From Plantibacter auratus (lineage in GTDB: Bacteria; Actinomycetota; Actinomycetes; Actinomycetales; Microbacteriaceae), in NCBI RefSeq assembly GCF_050587365.1, contig NZ_JBOBFV010000002.1:682001-746000 (forward strand): 64,000 nt of DNA. Direction: 5' to 3'. Position numbers and translations under genes: made by a program. The notes beneath the pieces are model-generated. The model did no database searches, was not told where the DNA came from, and saw nothing but the letters and a program-made list of their open reading frames with translations. Position 1 is the first letter of the stretch. Each line of letters opens with the position of its first letter. Positions 7,429 through 16,450 of the stretch are shown piece by piece.

Positions 7429-8517
7429 ATGCTCTCGCCGCAGTCACTCAGTGAAGCCGACCGCCGTCTCGTCGCCTCGTGGGCCGCCGATTGCGCCGAG
7501 CGGGTGCTGCCACTGTTCGAAGCAGAGGCCCCGGACGACGATCGTCCACGTGACGCGATCGCCCGCGCGCGGGCATACGCGAGTGGCGAGCTCGACACCG
7601 CCGGTGAGATCCGCCGCCGCTTCGTCGCCAACCGGGCCTCGCAGGTGGTGTCCTCGCCCGCCGCCAAAGCCGCCGCGTGGTCGGCCGGGCAGGCCGCAGG
7701 TGTCGCGCACATGGGCGCCCACGCGCTCGGTGCCGCCGCCTACGCGGCGAAGGCCGCCGAGTTGCACCGGGCCGGCGCCAGCGCAATGGAGATCGCCTGG
7801 CAGCTCGAACACGTGAGTGCGCCGGTCCGGTCGGCACTCCGGCTCCTGCCGGCACTCGGCACCGATCCGTCAGGGCCGCTCGGCAGCGGACTGCTGGCAT
7901 CGGGAGTACTCGGCGACAACATCCGCGCCATTCAGAACGGCTTGCGCCGACGCCCCCGCCGCCCGGACGTCACGACGCTCGAGCTGGTCGGCGGCCCCGA
8001 GCCAGTCCGGATCGAGCTGCACGACGCCGACCCTGCGTGGCCCGAGCGGTACCGGGAGCACCGGCAGCGGATCATCGACGCCCTCGGAACGAGCGCGAGC
8101 GGGTCCAGCGCCGTCGCGATCGAGCACATCGGCTCGACCTCGGTGCCCGGACTCGCGGCGAAGCCGATCGTCGACATCGTGGTCGCCGTGGAGGACATCA
8201 CGGCGGAGGAGGACTACCTCGACCCCCTGCTGGCCGCCGGCTACGTGCTGCGCGTCCGTGAACCCCGCCACCGGATGGTCCGGACGCCGGAGCGCGACGT
8301 CCACGTGCACCTCTACGAACAGGGCGCGCCGGAGATCGACGAGTATCTCCTCCTCCGCGACCACCTGCGTTCCGACGCCGACGACCGCGCGTTGTACGAG
8401 CGCACCAAGCGGGAGCTGCTCGGGAGGTCCTGGAACGACATGAACGACTACGCCGATGCGAAGACCGAGGTCATCCTCGCGATCAAGGCGCGGGCGCGTG
8501 CAGCCCTGAGCCGCTGA
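7429..8517 (+). CDS. Fusion of Imm5-like immunity domain and GrpB nucleotidyltransferase-like domain
   Basis: A protein of about 362 residues with two recognisable parts. Residues about 1-165 match the Imm-5-like 'putative immunity protein' family (LVASWAADCAERVLPLFEAE, DDRPRDAIARARAYASGELD, an Ala-rich helical stretch and a conserved QLEH). Residues about 195-360 are a GrpB/UPF0157 domain with VAIEHIGSTSVPGLAAKPIV, the nucleotidyltransferase-like motif, and VHVHLYEQGAPEIDEYLLLR. The start at 7429 has an AGGGTGG-type site upstream; an ATG at 7405 is the alternative. Neither part has a settled biochemical role, although GrpB domains are polymerase-beta-like transferases. Confidence 0.8.
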   Translation: MLSPQSLSEADRRLVASWAADCAERVLPLFEAEAPDDDRPRDAIARARAYASGELDTAGEIRRRFVANRASQVVSSPAAKAAAWSAGQAAGVAHMGAHALGAAAYAAKAAELHRAGASAMEIAWQLEHVSAPVRSALRLLPALGTDPSGPLGSGLLASGVLGDNIRAIQNGLRRRPRRPDVTTLELVGGPEPVRIELHDADPAWPERYREHRQRIIDALGTSASGSSAVAIEHIGSTSVPGLAAKPIVDIVVAVEDITAEEDYLDPLLAAGYVLRVREPRHRMVRTPERDVHVHLYEQGAPEIDEYLLLRDHLRSDADDRALYERTKRELLGRSWNDMNDYADAKTEVILAIKARARAALSR

Positions 8518-8571
8518 GTCGCCCGGATCTGCGCGAATTCGGCTCGGTTTCGGACGATTCCGGGCGGCTCA
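8515..8571. terminator. Bidirectional terminator candidate between convergent genes
   Basis: A 13-base inverted repeat, TGAGTCGCCCGGA at 8515-8527 and TCCGGGCGGCTCA at 8559-8571, pairs with one G-U position around a 31-base loop. Each arm contains the stop codon of one of the two convergent genes. There is no T-run, as is common in actinobacteria. Confidence 0.5.
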
Positions 8572-9843
8572 GGAACGGGCGCTCGCACGCACCGGCGGGA
8601 TGACGACCCCGGTCAGGACCGCCGCCGTCTTGACGCCGACACAGAGGCTGATGAAGACCGTCAGCGCCGCCGTGACCGCTGAGCCCTCGAGCGTCGCGAG
8701 GGAGACCAGGCCGACGGTGCCCGGCACGAGCATGAGCAGGGCCGGCTGGAACGTGACGTTGGACGGCACCGCCGCCGAGTACCGCTCGACGATGCGAGCG
8801 ACGACGAACACGATTCCGGCGGTGAGCCCCGTCGCGACCGCGTTCCCCACGAGCGGGGCGAACAGGACGATGCCCGCATAGGTCAGCGCCATCACGCAGA
8901 TGGTCAGCAGCGTCAGGGAGCGGCCCGAGCCGAACGCGATCCCGATCCCGGCCGCGAGCATCACGACGCCGATCCACGTGAACCACAGCGGCGGGACCGA
9001 CTCCCACCCGACCAGATCCGAACTCCCGCGGCCCACCTGACCGACGAGCGCCGTCGAGTCGGGGTCGATCGACAGGCCGGTGAGCAGCGCCCCGGCCGAG
9101 ATCCCGGCCGCCATGAAGGCGAGCACGATGAGCCCGTACATCAGGCGCGCCGAGCCCGTCACGATGTCCGTCGCCGTCAATTCCAGCAGGGCGTTGGTGA
9201 TGAGCGCGCCGGGCACGAGGATCGCGATCGGCGCGCAGACGGCGAACAGCGGCACGGGGCCGAGATCCATCGCCGATGCGAGCGTCCCGACGAGCGTCGT
9301 CGACACGAACGCCGTCACGAAGGGGGCGATCGCGACCGCTCCCCGCCACCGCGCCAGCAGGGTGATGACGAGGCCGACGAAGGCACCGACGAGCATGGAT
9401 GCGACGATCGCCCACCAGGGGCAGCGGAACAGCAGCGCGAGCCCACCCGCGAGCAGCAGGTTCCCGACCACCCAGTGCATCGACGCGTGCGGGCGCGGCG
9501 TCTCCCGGATCGACTGGATACGGGCCGGCAGATCCCCGACCGGCCAGTGTCCGAGCTCGAGTTCGCGCATGAGCCGGTTCGCCCGGGCAGCCCCGCGGAA
9601 CGACAGCTCGCCGTGCGTGTTGCCGGCCGCGAGCACCGCGCCGGTGCGCACGTCGTTCACGATGATGAGCTGCGGCAGCACCGAGAAGGCGAGGCCTTCG
9701 TCGCCCGATGCGACCGTGGCGCGCTCCAGGGAGTCGCGGACGTCGGTGACGGAGGTGCCGGCGTCGAGGAGCAGGCAGCCGAGCGCGCTGTAGGCGTGCG
9801 CAGCGGTTCTGCGGTGCTCATCGGTCGCGGCGTCGTCACTCAT
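8569..9843 (-). CDS. ThrE-type threonine/serine exporter family protein
   Basis: A 424-residue membrane protein with the two-part ThrE layout. The N-terminal DUF1212/ThrE domain (residues about 12-260) includes LLLDAGTSVTDVRDSLERAT and HASMHWVVGNLLLAGGLALL. The C-terminal ThrE_2-like block of membrane segments contains NVTFQPALLMLVPGTVGLVS, and the protein has about ten membrane spans in all. The family exports threonine and serine driven by proton-motive force in Corynebacterium. The substrate here is inferred from homology. The start at 9843 is the Met that begins the conserved cytoplasmic N-terminus; the frame is open upstream but lacks family similarity. Confidence 0.85.
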   Translation of the reverse strand: MSDDAATDEHRRTAAHAYSALGCLLLDAGTSVTDVRDSLERATVASGDEGLAFSVLPQLIIVNDVRTGAVLAAGNTHGELSFRGAARANRLMRELELGHWPVGDLPARIQSIRETPRPHASMHWVVGNLLLAGGLALLFRCPWWAIVASMLVGAFVGLVITLLARWRGAVAIAPFVTAFVSTTLVGTLASAMDLGPVPLFAVCAPIAILVPGALITNALLELTATDIVTGSARLMYGLIVLAFMAAGISAGALLTGLSIDPDSTALVGQVGRGSSDLVGWESVPPLWFTWIGVVMLAAGIGIAFGSGRSLTLLTICVMALTYAGIVLFAPLVGNAVATGLTAGIVFVVARIVERYSAAVPSNVTFQPALLMLVPGTVGLVSLATLEGSAVTAALTVFISLCVGVKTAAVLTGVVIPPVRASARS

Positions 9844-9893
9844 CCCGCCAACGGTACGCGAGATTCCGGGGGCGCCTGCGGCCGCCGCGGGCC

Positions 9894-10100
9894 TCAGCGG
9901 CGGTTGCGGAGCCCGACGGCTCCGGCCACACCGAAGTACAGGCCGGCGAGGATCGGGACGATGACGATCCACCAGAAATGGAAGCCGTACTCGCCGTGGG
10001 CGTTCGCGACGGCGACCGGGATGAGCGCCACCCCGAGTACGACAGCCACGATGCCGATGCCGAGCGCGAGTCGGGGTCTTCCCGGAGTGAACGAGGCCAT
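9894..10100 (-). CDS. Small two-span membrane protein
   Basis: A 68-residue protein with two hydrophobic helices (LALGIGIVAVVLGVALIPVA and WWIVIVPILAGLYFGVAGAV) joined by a short loop containing HGEYGFHFW. It ends in a basic tail. It lies 50 bases upstream of the ThrE-like gene on the same strand and could be cotranscribed with it. The family is not recognised. Confidence 0.55.
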   Translation of the reverse strand: MASFTPGRPRLALGIGIVAVVLGVALIPVAVANAHGEYGFHFWWIVIVPILAGLYFGVAGAVGLRNRR

Positions 10101-10243
10101 GGGGACACGCTAACCCCGCGGAGCCCGCGGGCCTCGGGGGATATCCCCTACACTCGCGCGGCGCAAGCGCTTGTCCGGCCGCCGACACGCTGGCATCGTC
10201 GCTGTCACGTCGCGCGCGCGGCGTGGAGCGCCGAGGAGGCAGC

Positions 10244-10456
10244 ATGGCAGACGTACGAGTGGGCGACCGCGTGTCGTGGGGCACCTCGCAGGGGCGGACG
10301 CAGGGGAAGGTCGTCGAGCGGAAGACCGCGGACTTCCAATTCGACGGCCAGCACTTCACGGCGTCGACGGACGAGCCCGCGTTCATCGTGGAGTCCGAGA
10401 AGACCGGCGCGAAGGCCGCACACAAGGGCTCCGCGCTTCGCGTCCTGAAGTCCTGA
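10244..10456 (+). CDS. HVA1/DUF2945 family protein
   Basis: A 70-residue basic protein that fits the DUF2945 (hypervirulence-associated protein, Tudor-like) family: VRVGDRVSWGTSQGRTQGKV, then an acidic middle part and the conserved AAHKGSALRVL end. The start at 10244 follows GAGGAGG at a good distance; the seven codons upstream are not needed. The family has a small SH3/Tudor-like barrel. Its bacterial role is unknown. Confidence 0.82.
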   Translation: MADVRVGDRVSWGTSQGRTQGKVVERKTADFQFDGQHFTASTDEPAFIVESEKTGAKAAHKGSALRVLKS

Positions 10457-10532
10457 GGCTCTCCCCCTGGCGGCCCGATGCACAGACACCCGGACGTCCA
10501 CGACGGACCCCGGCTAGGCGTAGCGTTGGCGC

Positions 10533-11441
10533 ATGACCGTCGTGATCGCCTTCCTGGCCAACGTCATCGTCGCCATCGCCAAGTCCATCGTCGCCGCGCT
10601 CACCGGGTCGGCGTCGATGCTGGCCGAGGCCGCCCACTCGTGGGCCGACGCGGGGAACGAGATCTTCCTCCTCATCGCCGACAAACGGGCGGACAAGCAA
10701 CGAGACGCCGCACATCCGCTCGGCTACGGCCGTGACGCCTACATCTTCTCGCTGTTCGCCGCCTTCGGGATCTTCACCGTCGGTGCGGTCGTCTCGATCC
10801 AGCACGGTATCCAGAGCCTCACCGCACCGGAGGCGATGGAGGACTACGCCCTCAGCTACCTCGTGCTCGGCGTCGCCTTCCTCCTCGAGGGCTTCTCCTT
10901 CACCCAGTCGATCCTCGAGGGTCGGCGCACGGCGAAGAAGTACGGCCGCGGCTTCTTCGACTACATCGTGAACGGCTCCAACACGACGCTCCGCTCGGTG
11001 TTCTTCGAGGACTCCGCAGCACTGCTCGGCCTCATCATCGCCGGGGCCGGCATCGGCCTCCACCAGGTGACCGGCGACCCGGTGTGGGATGCGATCGGCT
11101 CGATCGCGATCGGCGTCCTGCTCGGCGGCGTCGCGCTGCTGCTCATCAACCGCAACCGGCGCTATCTCCTCGGAGCCTCGCCGAGCCCCGCGTACCGCGC
11201 GCAGACGATCACCGCGCTCCTCTCGCACCCGGAGATCGAACGGGTGACGGCGCTGTACCTCGAGTTCAGCGGGCCGGAACGCCTCTTCCTCGTCGCGTCG
11301 GTCGACCTCGTCGGCGACGACCGCGAGAACGACGTCGCGCGTCAGCTCCGCCGACTCGAGGGCGACCTCGAGCAGGACGACCTCATCGGCAAGGCCGTGC
11401 TCACGCTCTCGGTGAGCGACGAGCCGTCGATCACCGTCTGA
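10533..11441 (+). CDS. Cation diffusion facilitator family transporter
   Basis: A 302-residue CDF transporter exchanging divalent metal (Zn, Mn, Fe or similar) for protons. The first metal site is present in the second helix as HSWADAGNE. The fifth-helix site reads FFEDSAALLGL, where an Glu-Asp pair replaces the HxxxD of bacterial FieF; this form is typical of the SLC30A9-like subfamily. HPLGYGRDAYIFSLF is another family motif. The C-terminal cytoplasmic domain (about 215-302) has the ferredoxin-like dimer fold. The gene stands alone and the metal is not predictable. Confidence 0.88.
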   Translation: MTVVIAFLANVIVAIAKSIVAALTGSASMLAEAAHSWADAGNEIFLLIADKRADKQRDAAHPLGYGRDAYIFSLFAAFGIFTVGAVVSIQHGIQSLTAPEAMEDYALSYLVLGVAFLLEGFSFTQSILEGRRTAKKYGRGFFDYIVNGSNTTLRSVFFEDSAALLGLIIAGAGIGLHQVTGDPVWDAIGSIAIGVLLGGVALLLINRNRRYLLGASPSPAYRAQTITALLSHPEIERVTALYLEFSGPERLFLVASVDLVGDDRENDVARQLRRLEGDLEQDDLIGKAVLTLSVSDEPSITV

Positions 11442-11462
11442 GCGCGGCGACGAGCCGAGGGC

Positions 11463-12650
11463 TCAGGCGCCGAACAGCCGCTTCGACGCGATCGCAGCAC
11501 CCTCGACGAGCGCACCGAGCTTCGCCCACGCGACATCGGTCGCGACGAACTCATAGCTTGCGAACGTGGAGAGCCCGCAGTCGGTGCCGGCGATGACGCG
11601 CGTCGGATCGCCGACCGCTTCGGCGACCTCGACGATGCGGTTCGCGATGACCTGCGGGTGCTCCAGATAGTTGGTGGTCACGTCGACGACCCCCGGGATG
11701 AGGAGCGCGCCCTCGGGGAGCGGGTGCTCGCGGAACGCCGGCGCCTCGTGCTGGTGCCGCGGGTTGCCGAGCGGGATGCTGAACGCGCCCACCCGCGCCC
11801 GGTAGAGGTGCGGGAGGAGCACGTCGACCGGGACGTCGTCCTGGTGCGGCCCCTGCCAGTTGCCCCAGCAGACGTGGAGCCGGACCTGCTCACGGGGGAT
11901 GTTCCGGATGGCGTGGTTGAGGGCGTCGACGTGCAGGTCCACGGCCGCGAGGAACTCCTCGAGCGTAGCGTCACCGAACTGGATGACCCGCTCCATGGCG
12001 AGGTCCGGGGCGTCGAGCTGCAGGACGTGCCCCCGGGCGACGATCGCCTCATACTCGATCCGCAGTTGCTCGGCGAGCGCGAACACGTAGGCGCGATCGT
12101 CGCCGTAGAAGGGGTTCGCGGCATCGAGCAGCAGTGTCGTCGACACGATCCCGGGCGTCGCCGCGGAGAAGAAGGTGCCGGCGGGTGTGCGTCCCTGGCC
12201 GGCCTGCACGGCGAGCTCCCGTTCGAAGCCGTCGAGATCGGCGGTGATGCCGGACAGCGTCGGGTCGTACACGAGCTGCCCCTGGGCCATCGGCGGATCC
12301 CACACCCGTGCGACGTCTGCCCCCTCGACGATCTGCTTCGCCTGGAACGCCGCGTAGTCCGGGAATCGCACGGAGTCGAGCGTCGGCTTGCGGTGTCCTG
12401 CACCGCCGAAGCCCTCGATGCGTTCCAGCACATAGGTGGAGAAGCCAACGCGCGGGACCTCGCCGTCGTTGATGAGATCGAGACCGGTGGCGAGCTGTGC
12501 GGCGACCGTCGAGGCCACCGCATCCGCCGTGACCTCCTCCAGCTCGGCGACGTCGAACGACCGCCGCTGGTCGCGGGCCACGAGCAACCGGGTCAACTCG
12601 GGCGTGCGCGGCAGGCTCCCGGCGTGCGTGGTCAGGATGCGGTCGGTCAT
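11463..12650 (-). CDS. MetE C-terminal-like (cobalamin-independent methionine synthase family) protein
   Basis: A 395-residue protein of the UROD/MetE-like fold, lacking the N-terminal half of true MetE. It opens with ILTTHAGSLPRTPEL, the hallmark of the family. Candidate zinc ligands are present as LHVCWGNWQGPH and GTDCGLS. Other family signatures are LQLDAPDLAMERVIQF and NPRHQHEAPAF. Such single-domain proteins are methyltransferases or related thiol-alkylating enzymes acting on unknown donors, including core MetE and epoxyalkane-CoM-transferase-like groups. It stands alone and is convergent with the CDF gene. The precise reaction cannot be assigned. Confidence 0.8.
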   Translation of the reverse strand: MTDRILTTHAGSLPRTPELTRLLVARDQRRSFDVAELEEVTADAVASTVAAQLATGLDLINDGEVPRVGFSTYVLERIEGFGGAGHRKPTLDSVRFPDYAAFQAKQIVEGADVARVWDPPMAQGQLVYDPTLSGITADLDGFERELAVQAGQGRTPAGTFFSAATPGIVSTTLLLDAANPFYGDDRAYVFALAEQLRIEYEAIVARGHVLQLDAPDLAMERVIQFGDATLEEFLAAVDLHVDALNHAIRNIPREQVRLHVCWGNWQGPHQDDVPVDVLLPHLYRARVGAFSIPLGNPRHQHEAPAFREHPLPEGALLIPGVVDVTTNYLEHPQVIANRIVEVAEAVGDPTRVIAGTDCGLSTFASYEFVATDVAWAKLGALVEGAAIASKRLFGA

Positions 12651-12696
12651 GCGTGGGCTCCTCGGTGCGTGGCGCGGGTGGATGTGGACGGCACGC

Positions 12697-12927
12697 TCAC
12701 GCCATGCAGGGAGCCCACTCCTGGTTGGAGAGTTCCCGCTGCTCGTTCTCGGTCTGCAAGAGCCAGCCGGTCTTCGTCGCGCCTCGGTACTGACCGCTCA
12801 CCAGGTCGGCGCACCATGAGCGACCGTCGAAGGCCCACCGGACGAAACTCGCCTCGCTCCCCTTGCGCAGGAGCGGGCGTTCGCGTTCTACCTGACTCAT
12901 GTGTTCCATCTCGACCGTGGCTGACAT
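12697..12927 (-). CDS. Hypothetical protein, 76 residues
   Basis: A short soluble protein with two cysteines and several tryptophans (FVRWAFDGRSWCADLVSG near the middle, EWAPCMA at the end). A GGAAG site lies before the start at 12927. The sequence looks like a compact beta-rich domain, but no family is recognised. It lies 46 bases upstream of the MetE-like gene on the same strand and may share its transcript. Confidence 0.5.
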   Translation of the reverse strand: MSATVEMEHMSQVERERPLLRKGSEASFVRWAFDGRSWCADLVSGQYRGATKTGWLLQTENEQRELSNQEWAPCMA

Positions 12928-13023
12928 ATCTTCCAACCGTATCGAGGAACGTCGTCGGTGAACAGACTGCTTGCGTTTCGCGGCCGGTTGCCCGAAAATA
13001 CCCGGTCGCGCCCGGAAGCGGCG

Positions 13024-13048
13024 TCCTTCGACACGCTCGGAGATCGGG
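13024..13048. repeat. Degenerate copy of the dispersed REP-like repeat
   Basis: The segment CTTCGACACGCTCGGAGATC resembles the CTTCGACARGCTCAGKGACC repeat found many times elsewhere in the window. It lies in the non-coding gap between the hypothetical gene and the GNAT gene. The rest of this 133-base gap shows nothing else. Confidence 0.45.
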
Positions 13049-13060
13049 TGCAGCGGTCGT

Positions 13061-13618
13061 TCAGCCCACGAACACGCGGAGCGCCTCGTCGCTGAGCACG
13101 CGGTCGGCGAACACCAGGCGCACGGCATCCGGATCCGGGTTGCCCGCGTCGGGGCCACGCCACACGACCTCCAACCCCGCCCGTTCGGCAGCCCGACGTG
13201 AACCCTCGTTGTGCTCCAGGAGGAACGCCACGACGGGCAGATCCGGTGCCGACGCCGGTGCCGCGGCTCGCGCGGCCGCGATGAGCTCCTGTGCGTATCC
13301 GCGCCCCCAGGCCGCGGGCGCCAGACGGTAGTAGAGGTTCCAGGCGACCCCGCCACGCAGGCTCGGGCCGCCGATGCCGACCAAGGCACCCGTCGCGGTG
13401 TCGCGCGCCACCCACACGTCGAGACCGTTCGCCTCCCAGCCGGCCTGGTACCGCTCGATCAGCTCACGAGTCTCGGCGAGCGCCGTGTGTCGGGCGGACG
13501 GCAGGTGCGTCCAGACCGCGGGGTCGGCATGGAGGTCGTGGAGCTCCGGCAGGTCGCGCTCGGCGGGGCGGGCGAGCGTCAGTCGTTCCGTCAGGGTCGG
13601 CGGAGTCGCGTCGGTCAT
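13061..13618 (-). CDS. GNAT family N-acetyltransferase (RimJ/RimL-like)
   Basis: A 185-residue acetyltransferase that uses acetyl-CoA. It starts with LTERLTLARPAERDLPELHD, typical of the RimJ/RimL subgroup. The acetyl-CoA site is AAWGRGYAQELIAAARA (the R/QxxGxG/A motif), followed by FLLEHNEGSRRAAERAGLEV, the conserved NxxSxxxxEKxG-like motif. The start at 13618 has a GGAGG site just upstream. The acceptor could be a protein N-terminus, a small molecule or an antibiotic; the sequence does not decide. Confidence 0.87.
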   Translation of the reverse strand: MTDATPPTLTERLTLARPAERDLPELHDLHADPAVWTHLPSARHTALAETRELIERYQAGWEANGLDVWVARDTATGALVGIGGPSLRGGVAWNLYYRLAPAAWGRGYAQELIAAARAAAPASAPDLPVVAFLLEHNEGSRRAAERAGLEVVWRGPDAGNPDPDAVRLVFADRVLSDEALRVFVG

Positions 13619-13670
13619 GCCCTCCATTCTGCTCTGGTCGGTGACTGGCACCAGTCGATACCCTGTGCCC

Positions 13671-13958
13671 ATGGCTGCGAAGAACGAACCGATCTCGGCA
13701 CGCGCGTGTGCGATCCTCAGCATCGCCATCGCCGCGTTCTCCATCTACATCGTCGCGTCGACGGCGAGAGACGGCGGGTCATGGACGTTCTCGGTGCTCG
13801 CCTGCTTCGTGCCCCTGCTGTTCGCGGTCCAGGGCATCAGGATGAGTCGCCAACCCGGCGCCCCCTGGCCCACCTTCAGCCTCATCGGGTCGATCGTCGG
13901 CGCAGCACTCGGACTCGTGTCCTTCGGTGCCTTCGCATGGTTGCTCGTGCGGTCCTGA
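13671..13958 (+). CDS. Small membrane protein
   Basis: A 95-residue protein with three hydrophobic stretches (CAILSIAIAAFSIYIVAS, TFSVLACFVPLLFAVQGI and FSLIGSIVGAALGLVSFGAF). No ribosome binding site is visible before the ATG at 13671, so the transcript may be leaderless. It is divergent from the GNAT gene with 52 bases between starts. No function is recognised. Confidence 0.6.
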   Translation: MAAKNEPISARACAILSIAIAAFSIYIVASTARDGGSWTFSVLACFVPLLFAVQGIRMSRQPGAPWPTFSLIGSIVGAALGLVSFGAFAWLLVRS

Positions 13959-14020
13959 GCGCAGCGACGGAGCGTGGTGTCGCCGCGTAGAGTCGTCCCC
14001 AGCACCGACGGAGGAGGGCC

Positions 14021-14749
14021 ATGCGACTGCACGTCGAGGAACGCGGGCACGGCCCGGTCCGGATCGCCCTCATCCACGGATTCCTGGCCGACGGAGCCGC
14101 CTGGACCGACGTCGTCGCAGCGGCCGACCCGGAGCGGTACACGTTGCTGCTCGTCGACCTCCGCGGTCACGGCTCCAGCCCACGCGCCGATCGGACCCGA
14201 GGCGAGCGCTACGACATCGCCTCACTCGCGGCCGACCTCGTCGAGACGTTGCCGAACGGCCTCGACGCGATCGTCGGCCACTCCCTCGGCGGGCGGCTCC
14301 TCATCGACATCGTGGGGCCGCTCCGCCCGGCGCACGCGATCTACCTCGATCCCGGGTTCGGCCTGAAACTGCCGGGCCGAGGCCTCGGCGCACGACTGTT
14401 CTGGAGCATCCCAGGGCTGCCTCGGCTCCTGGCCTGGTTCTACGACCGCACGGACCCAGCGACGGGTCCCGCGAACGTCGCGCTCGCCGAGGCCGCCCAT
14501 GCCGCGTGGGACCGCTCGATGATCGCGGAGGTGCTGCAGGACGTCGCAGCGACCCCGGTGACGCCGTCGGCGCCGATCGTCCCCTCGACGCTGGTGCTGT
14601 CGGACGACGCGAAGCTCGTCCTTCCGAGCAGCCACGTCCCTCGCTACGAACACCTGGGCTGGACCGTCACGCGGTTCCCGGGCATCCGCCACGACATGGC
14701 GGCGCTCGACGGGGCACGGACCTTCGAGGTGATCCAGGCCTCGCTCTGA
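14021..14749 (+). CDS. Alpha/beta hydrolase
   Basis: A 242-residue alpha/beta-fold hydrolase. It shows the oxyanion-loop motif LIHGFLADGAAWTDV near residue 18, DLRGHGSS, and the nucleophile elbow GHSLGG (catalytic Ser at about 89). The likely catalytic His is in IRHDMAA near residue 226, and the acid is probably the Asp in LVLSDDAKL. Substrates range from esters to lactones and are not predictable. The start follows GGAGG. Confidence 0.87.
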   Translation: MRLHVEERGHGPVRIALIHGFLADGAAWTDVVAAADPERYTLLLVDLRGHGSSPRADRTRGERYDIASLAADLVETLPNGLDAIVGHSLGGRLLIDIVGPLRPAHAIYLDPGFGLKLPGRGLGARLFWSIPGLPRLLAWFYDRTDPATGPANVALAEAAHAAWDRSMIAEVLQDVAATPVTPSAPIVPSTLVLSDDAKLVLPSSHVPRYEHLGWTVTRFPGIRHDMAALDGARTFEVIQASL

Positions 14750-14786
14750 GCCGGCTCAGAGACCGAGACCAACCAAGCCGCCTTCC

Positions 14787-14875
14787 TCGGTCACTGAGCT
14801 TGTCGAAGTGCACACGGAGGACACCCCCTTCGACAGGCTCAGGGACCGGGAGGGAAGGAGCTCAGGGACCAGGTG
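14787..14875. repeat. REP-like inverted repeat pair
   Basis: One reverse copy (TCGGTCACTGAGCTTGTCG..., 14787-14808) and one forward copy (CTTCGACAGGCTCAGGGACC, 14828-14849) of the dispersed repeat face each other with a 19-base gap. They can form a long hairpin. A partial third copy follows at about 14859-14875. The pair lies between the hydrolase and the NCS1 permease genes and may end the upstream transcript. Confidence 0.8.
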
Positions 14876-15025
14876 AGTCACACAGCGACGGGGCGAGACG
14901 GGGCTCCTGTGCAGAGTGCTGATATCGCGCGCACATTCCTGCATCATGCACATTCTGCTGCGGGCGGGCCGTCAGTAACGTTGCCGCCACCCGCACCGCT
15001 CCCTCCCCCACTTCTGGAGACCAGC

Positions 15026-16378
15026 ATGGCTCGCATGGCACACGCAGACGACTTCGCCCTGTCCCGCGTCCGTCCCGACGCACAGAAGCCCTGGTTCGGC
15101 ATCGCCGTCCAACGCTTCGGACAGGTGTCGGCCCTGTCCCAGTTCCTCCTCGGCGCCACCCTCGGCTACAGCATGACCTTCGGCGAGGCGTTCCTCGCTC
15201 TACTCCTCGGCTCGATCATCCTCGAGGTGATCATGTGCATCGTCGGCATCATCGGCCAGAAGGAGGGCCTCAACACCGCCCTCCTCGCCCGCTGGACCGG
15301 CTTCGGCGAGATCGGCGCGTCACTCGTCGGACTCGCGATCGGCATCAGCCTCATCGGTTGGTTCGGCATCCAAAGCGCCATCTCCGCCGAGTCGCTCGAC
15401 GCCCTCCTCCCCGGCTTCATGCCGGTGTGGGCCTGGAGCCTCATCTTCGGTCTCGCCGTCACCGCCATCGTCGCCTACGGGTTCAAGGGCATGCAGTGGC
15501 TCGCGAACATCACCGTCCCGCTGTTCCTGATCCTCGTCGGCTGGTCGATCATCAGCGAACTCACCCAGCACGACTTCATGGAACTCGTCACCGGCCCGGC
15601 ACCCGGCCCCACCATGAGCGTCTGGGCCGGCACCGGCATCGTCGCGGGCGGCCTCATCGTCGGCGCCATCATCACCGCCGACATGACCCGCTTCAACCGG
15701 TCCCGCGCCGACGTCATCAAGCAGACCGTCGTCGGCGTCTCGCTCGGTGAGTTCGTCATCGGCCTCTCGGGCGTCCTGCTCGCCCACGCCGCGGCCTCGG
15801 GCAACGTCGTCGCGATCGTCACGTCGTCGGTCGGGCTCATCGGCCTCATCATCGTCATCACCGGGACGCTCAAGATCAACGACTGGAACCTGTACTCGTC
15901 GACGCTCGGGCTGGTCAACTTCATCTCGACCGCGTTCGGCAAGAACCTCAACCGCGTGACCACCACCATCGTGCTCGGTGTGGTCGGCTCCATCCTCGCG
16001 GCGGTCGGCATCCTCGGTCAGTTCTCCGGCTTCCTCATCATCCTCGGCGTCGCCTTCCCGCCCATCGCCGGCATCATGGTCGCCGAGTACTTCATCGTGA
16101 AGCGCTGGCGCGGCGAGCTCGACGAGACGCGCGCCTCGGGCCGCCTGCCCACGACCGCCCCGCGCATCGTCCCGGCGACCATCGTCATCTGGGCCGTGTC
16201 CGCGATCACCGGCTACTTCGTCACGTGGGGCATCCCCGCCGTCCTGTCGCTCATCCTCTCGATGGTGCTGTACATCGCCGCCGGCAAGCTCGGCCTGGTC
16301 CGCGGTGTCGGCGTCGCCCACACCTCGCAGATCGAGGCGGACGCGACGGTGGACAGCCCCGCCACCGCCTCGAAGTGA
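15026..16378 (+). CDS. NCS1-type cytosine/purine/hydantoin permease
   Basis: A 450-residue proton- or sodium-coupled permease of the nucleobase:cation symporter-1 family (CodB-like), with about twelve membrane segments. Family features are ALSQFLLGATLGYSMTFGEA in the first helix, WFGIQSAISAESL in helix three, and ADMTRFNRSRADVIKQT, the conserved loop of cytosine permeases. The start at 15026 follows CTGGAGA; the 51 codons before it lack transmembrane or family character. It leads an operon of hydantoinase-type and DUF917 genes, so its substrate is probably the compound those proteins process. Confidence 0.9.
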   Translation: MARMAHADDFALSRVRPDAQKPWFGIAVQRFGQVSALSQFLLGATLGYSMTFGEAFLALLLGSIILEVIMCIVGIIGQKEGLNTALLARWTGFGEIGASLVGLAIGISLIGWFGIQSAISAESLDALLPGFMPVWAWSLIFGLAVTAIVAYGFKGMQWLANITVPLFLILVGWSIISELTQHDFMELVTGPAPGPTMSVWAGTGIVAGGLIVGAIITADMTRFNRSRADVIKQTVVGVSLGEFVIGLSGVLLAHAAASGNVVAIVTSSVGLIGLIIVITGTLKINDWNLYSSTLGLVNFISTAFGKNLNRVTTTIVLGVVGSILAAVGILGQFSGFLIILGVAFPPIAGIMVAEYFIVKRWRGELDETRASGRLPTTAPRIVPATIVIWAVSAITGYFVTWGIPAVLSLILSMVLYIAAGKLGLVRGVGVAHTSQIEADATVDSPATASK

Positions 16379-16450
16379 CCGTCGCGCACTGATCCGTCAC
16401 CGTTCCACCGCACACCGCTCCACCGCACCAACAGAAAGCGAACCCCTCAT

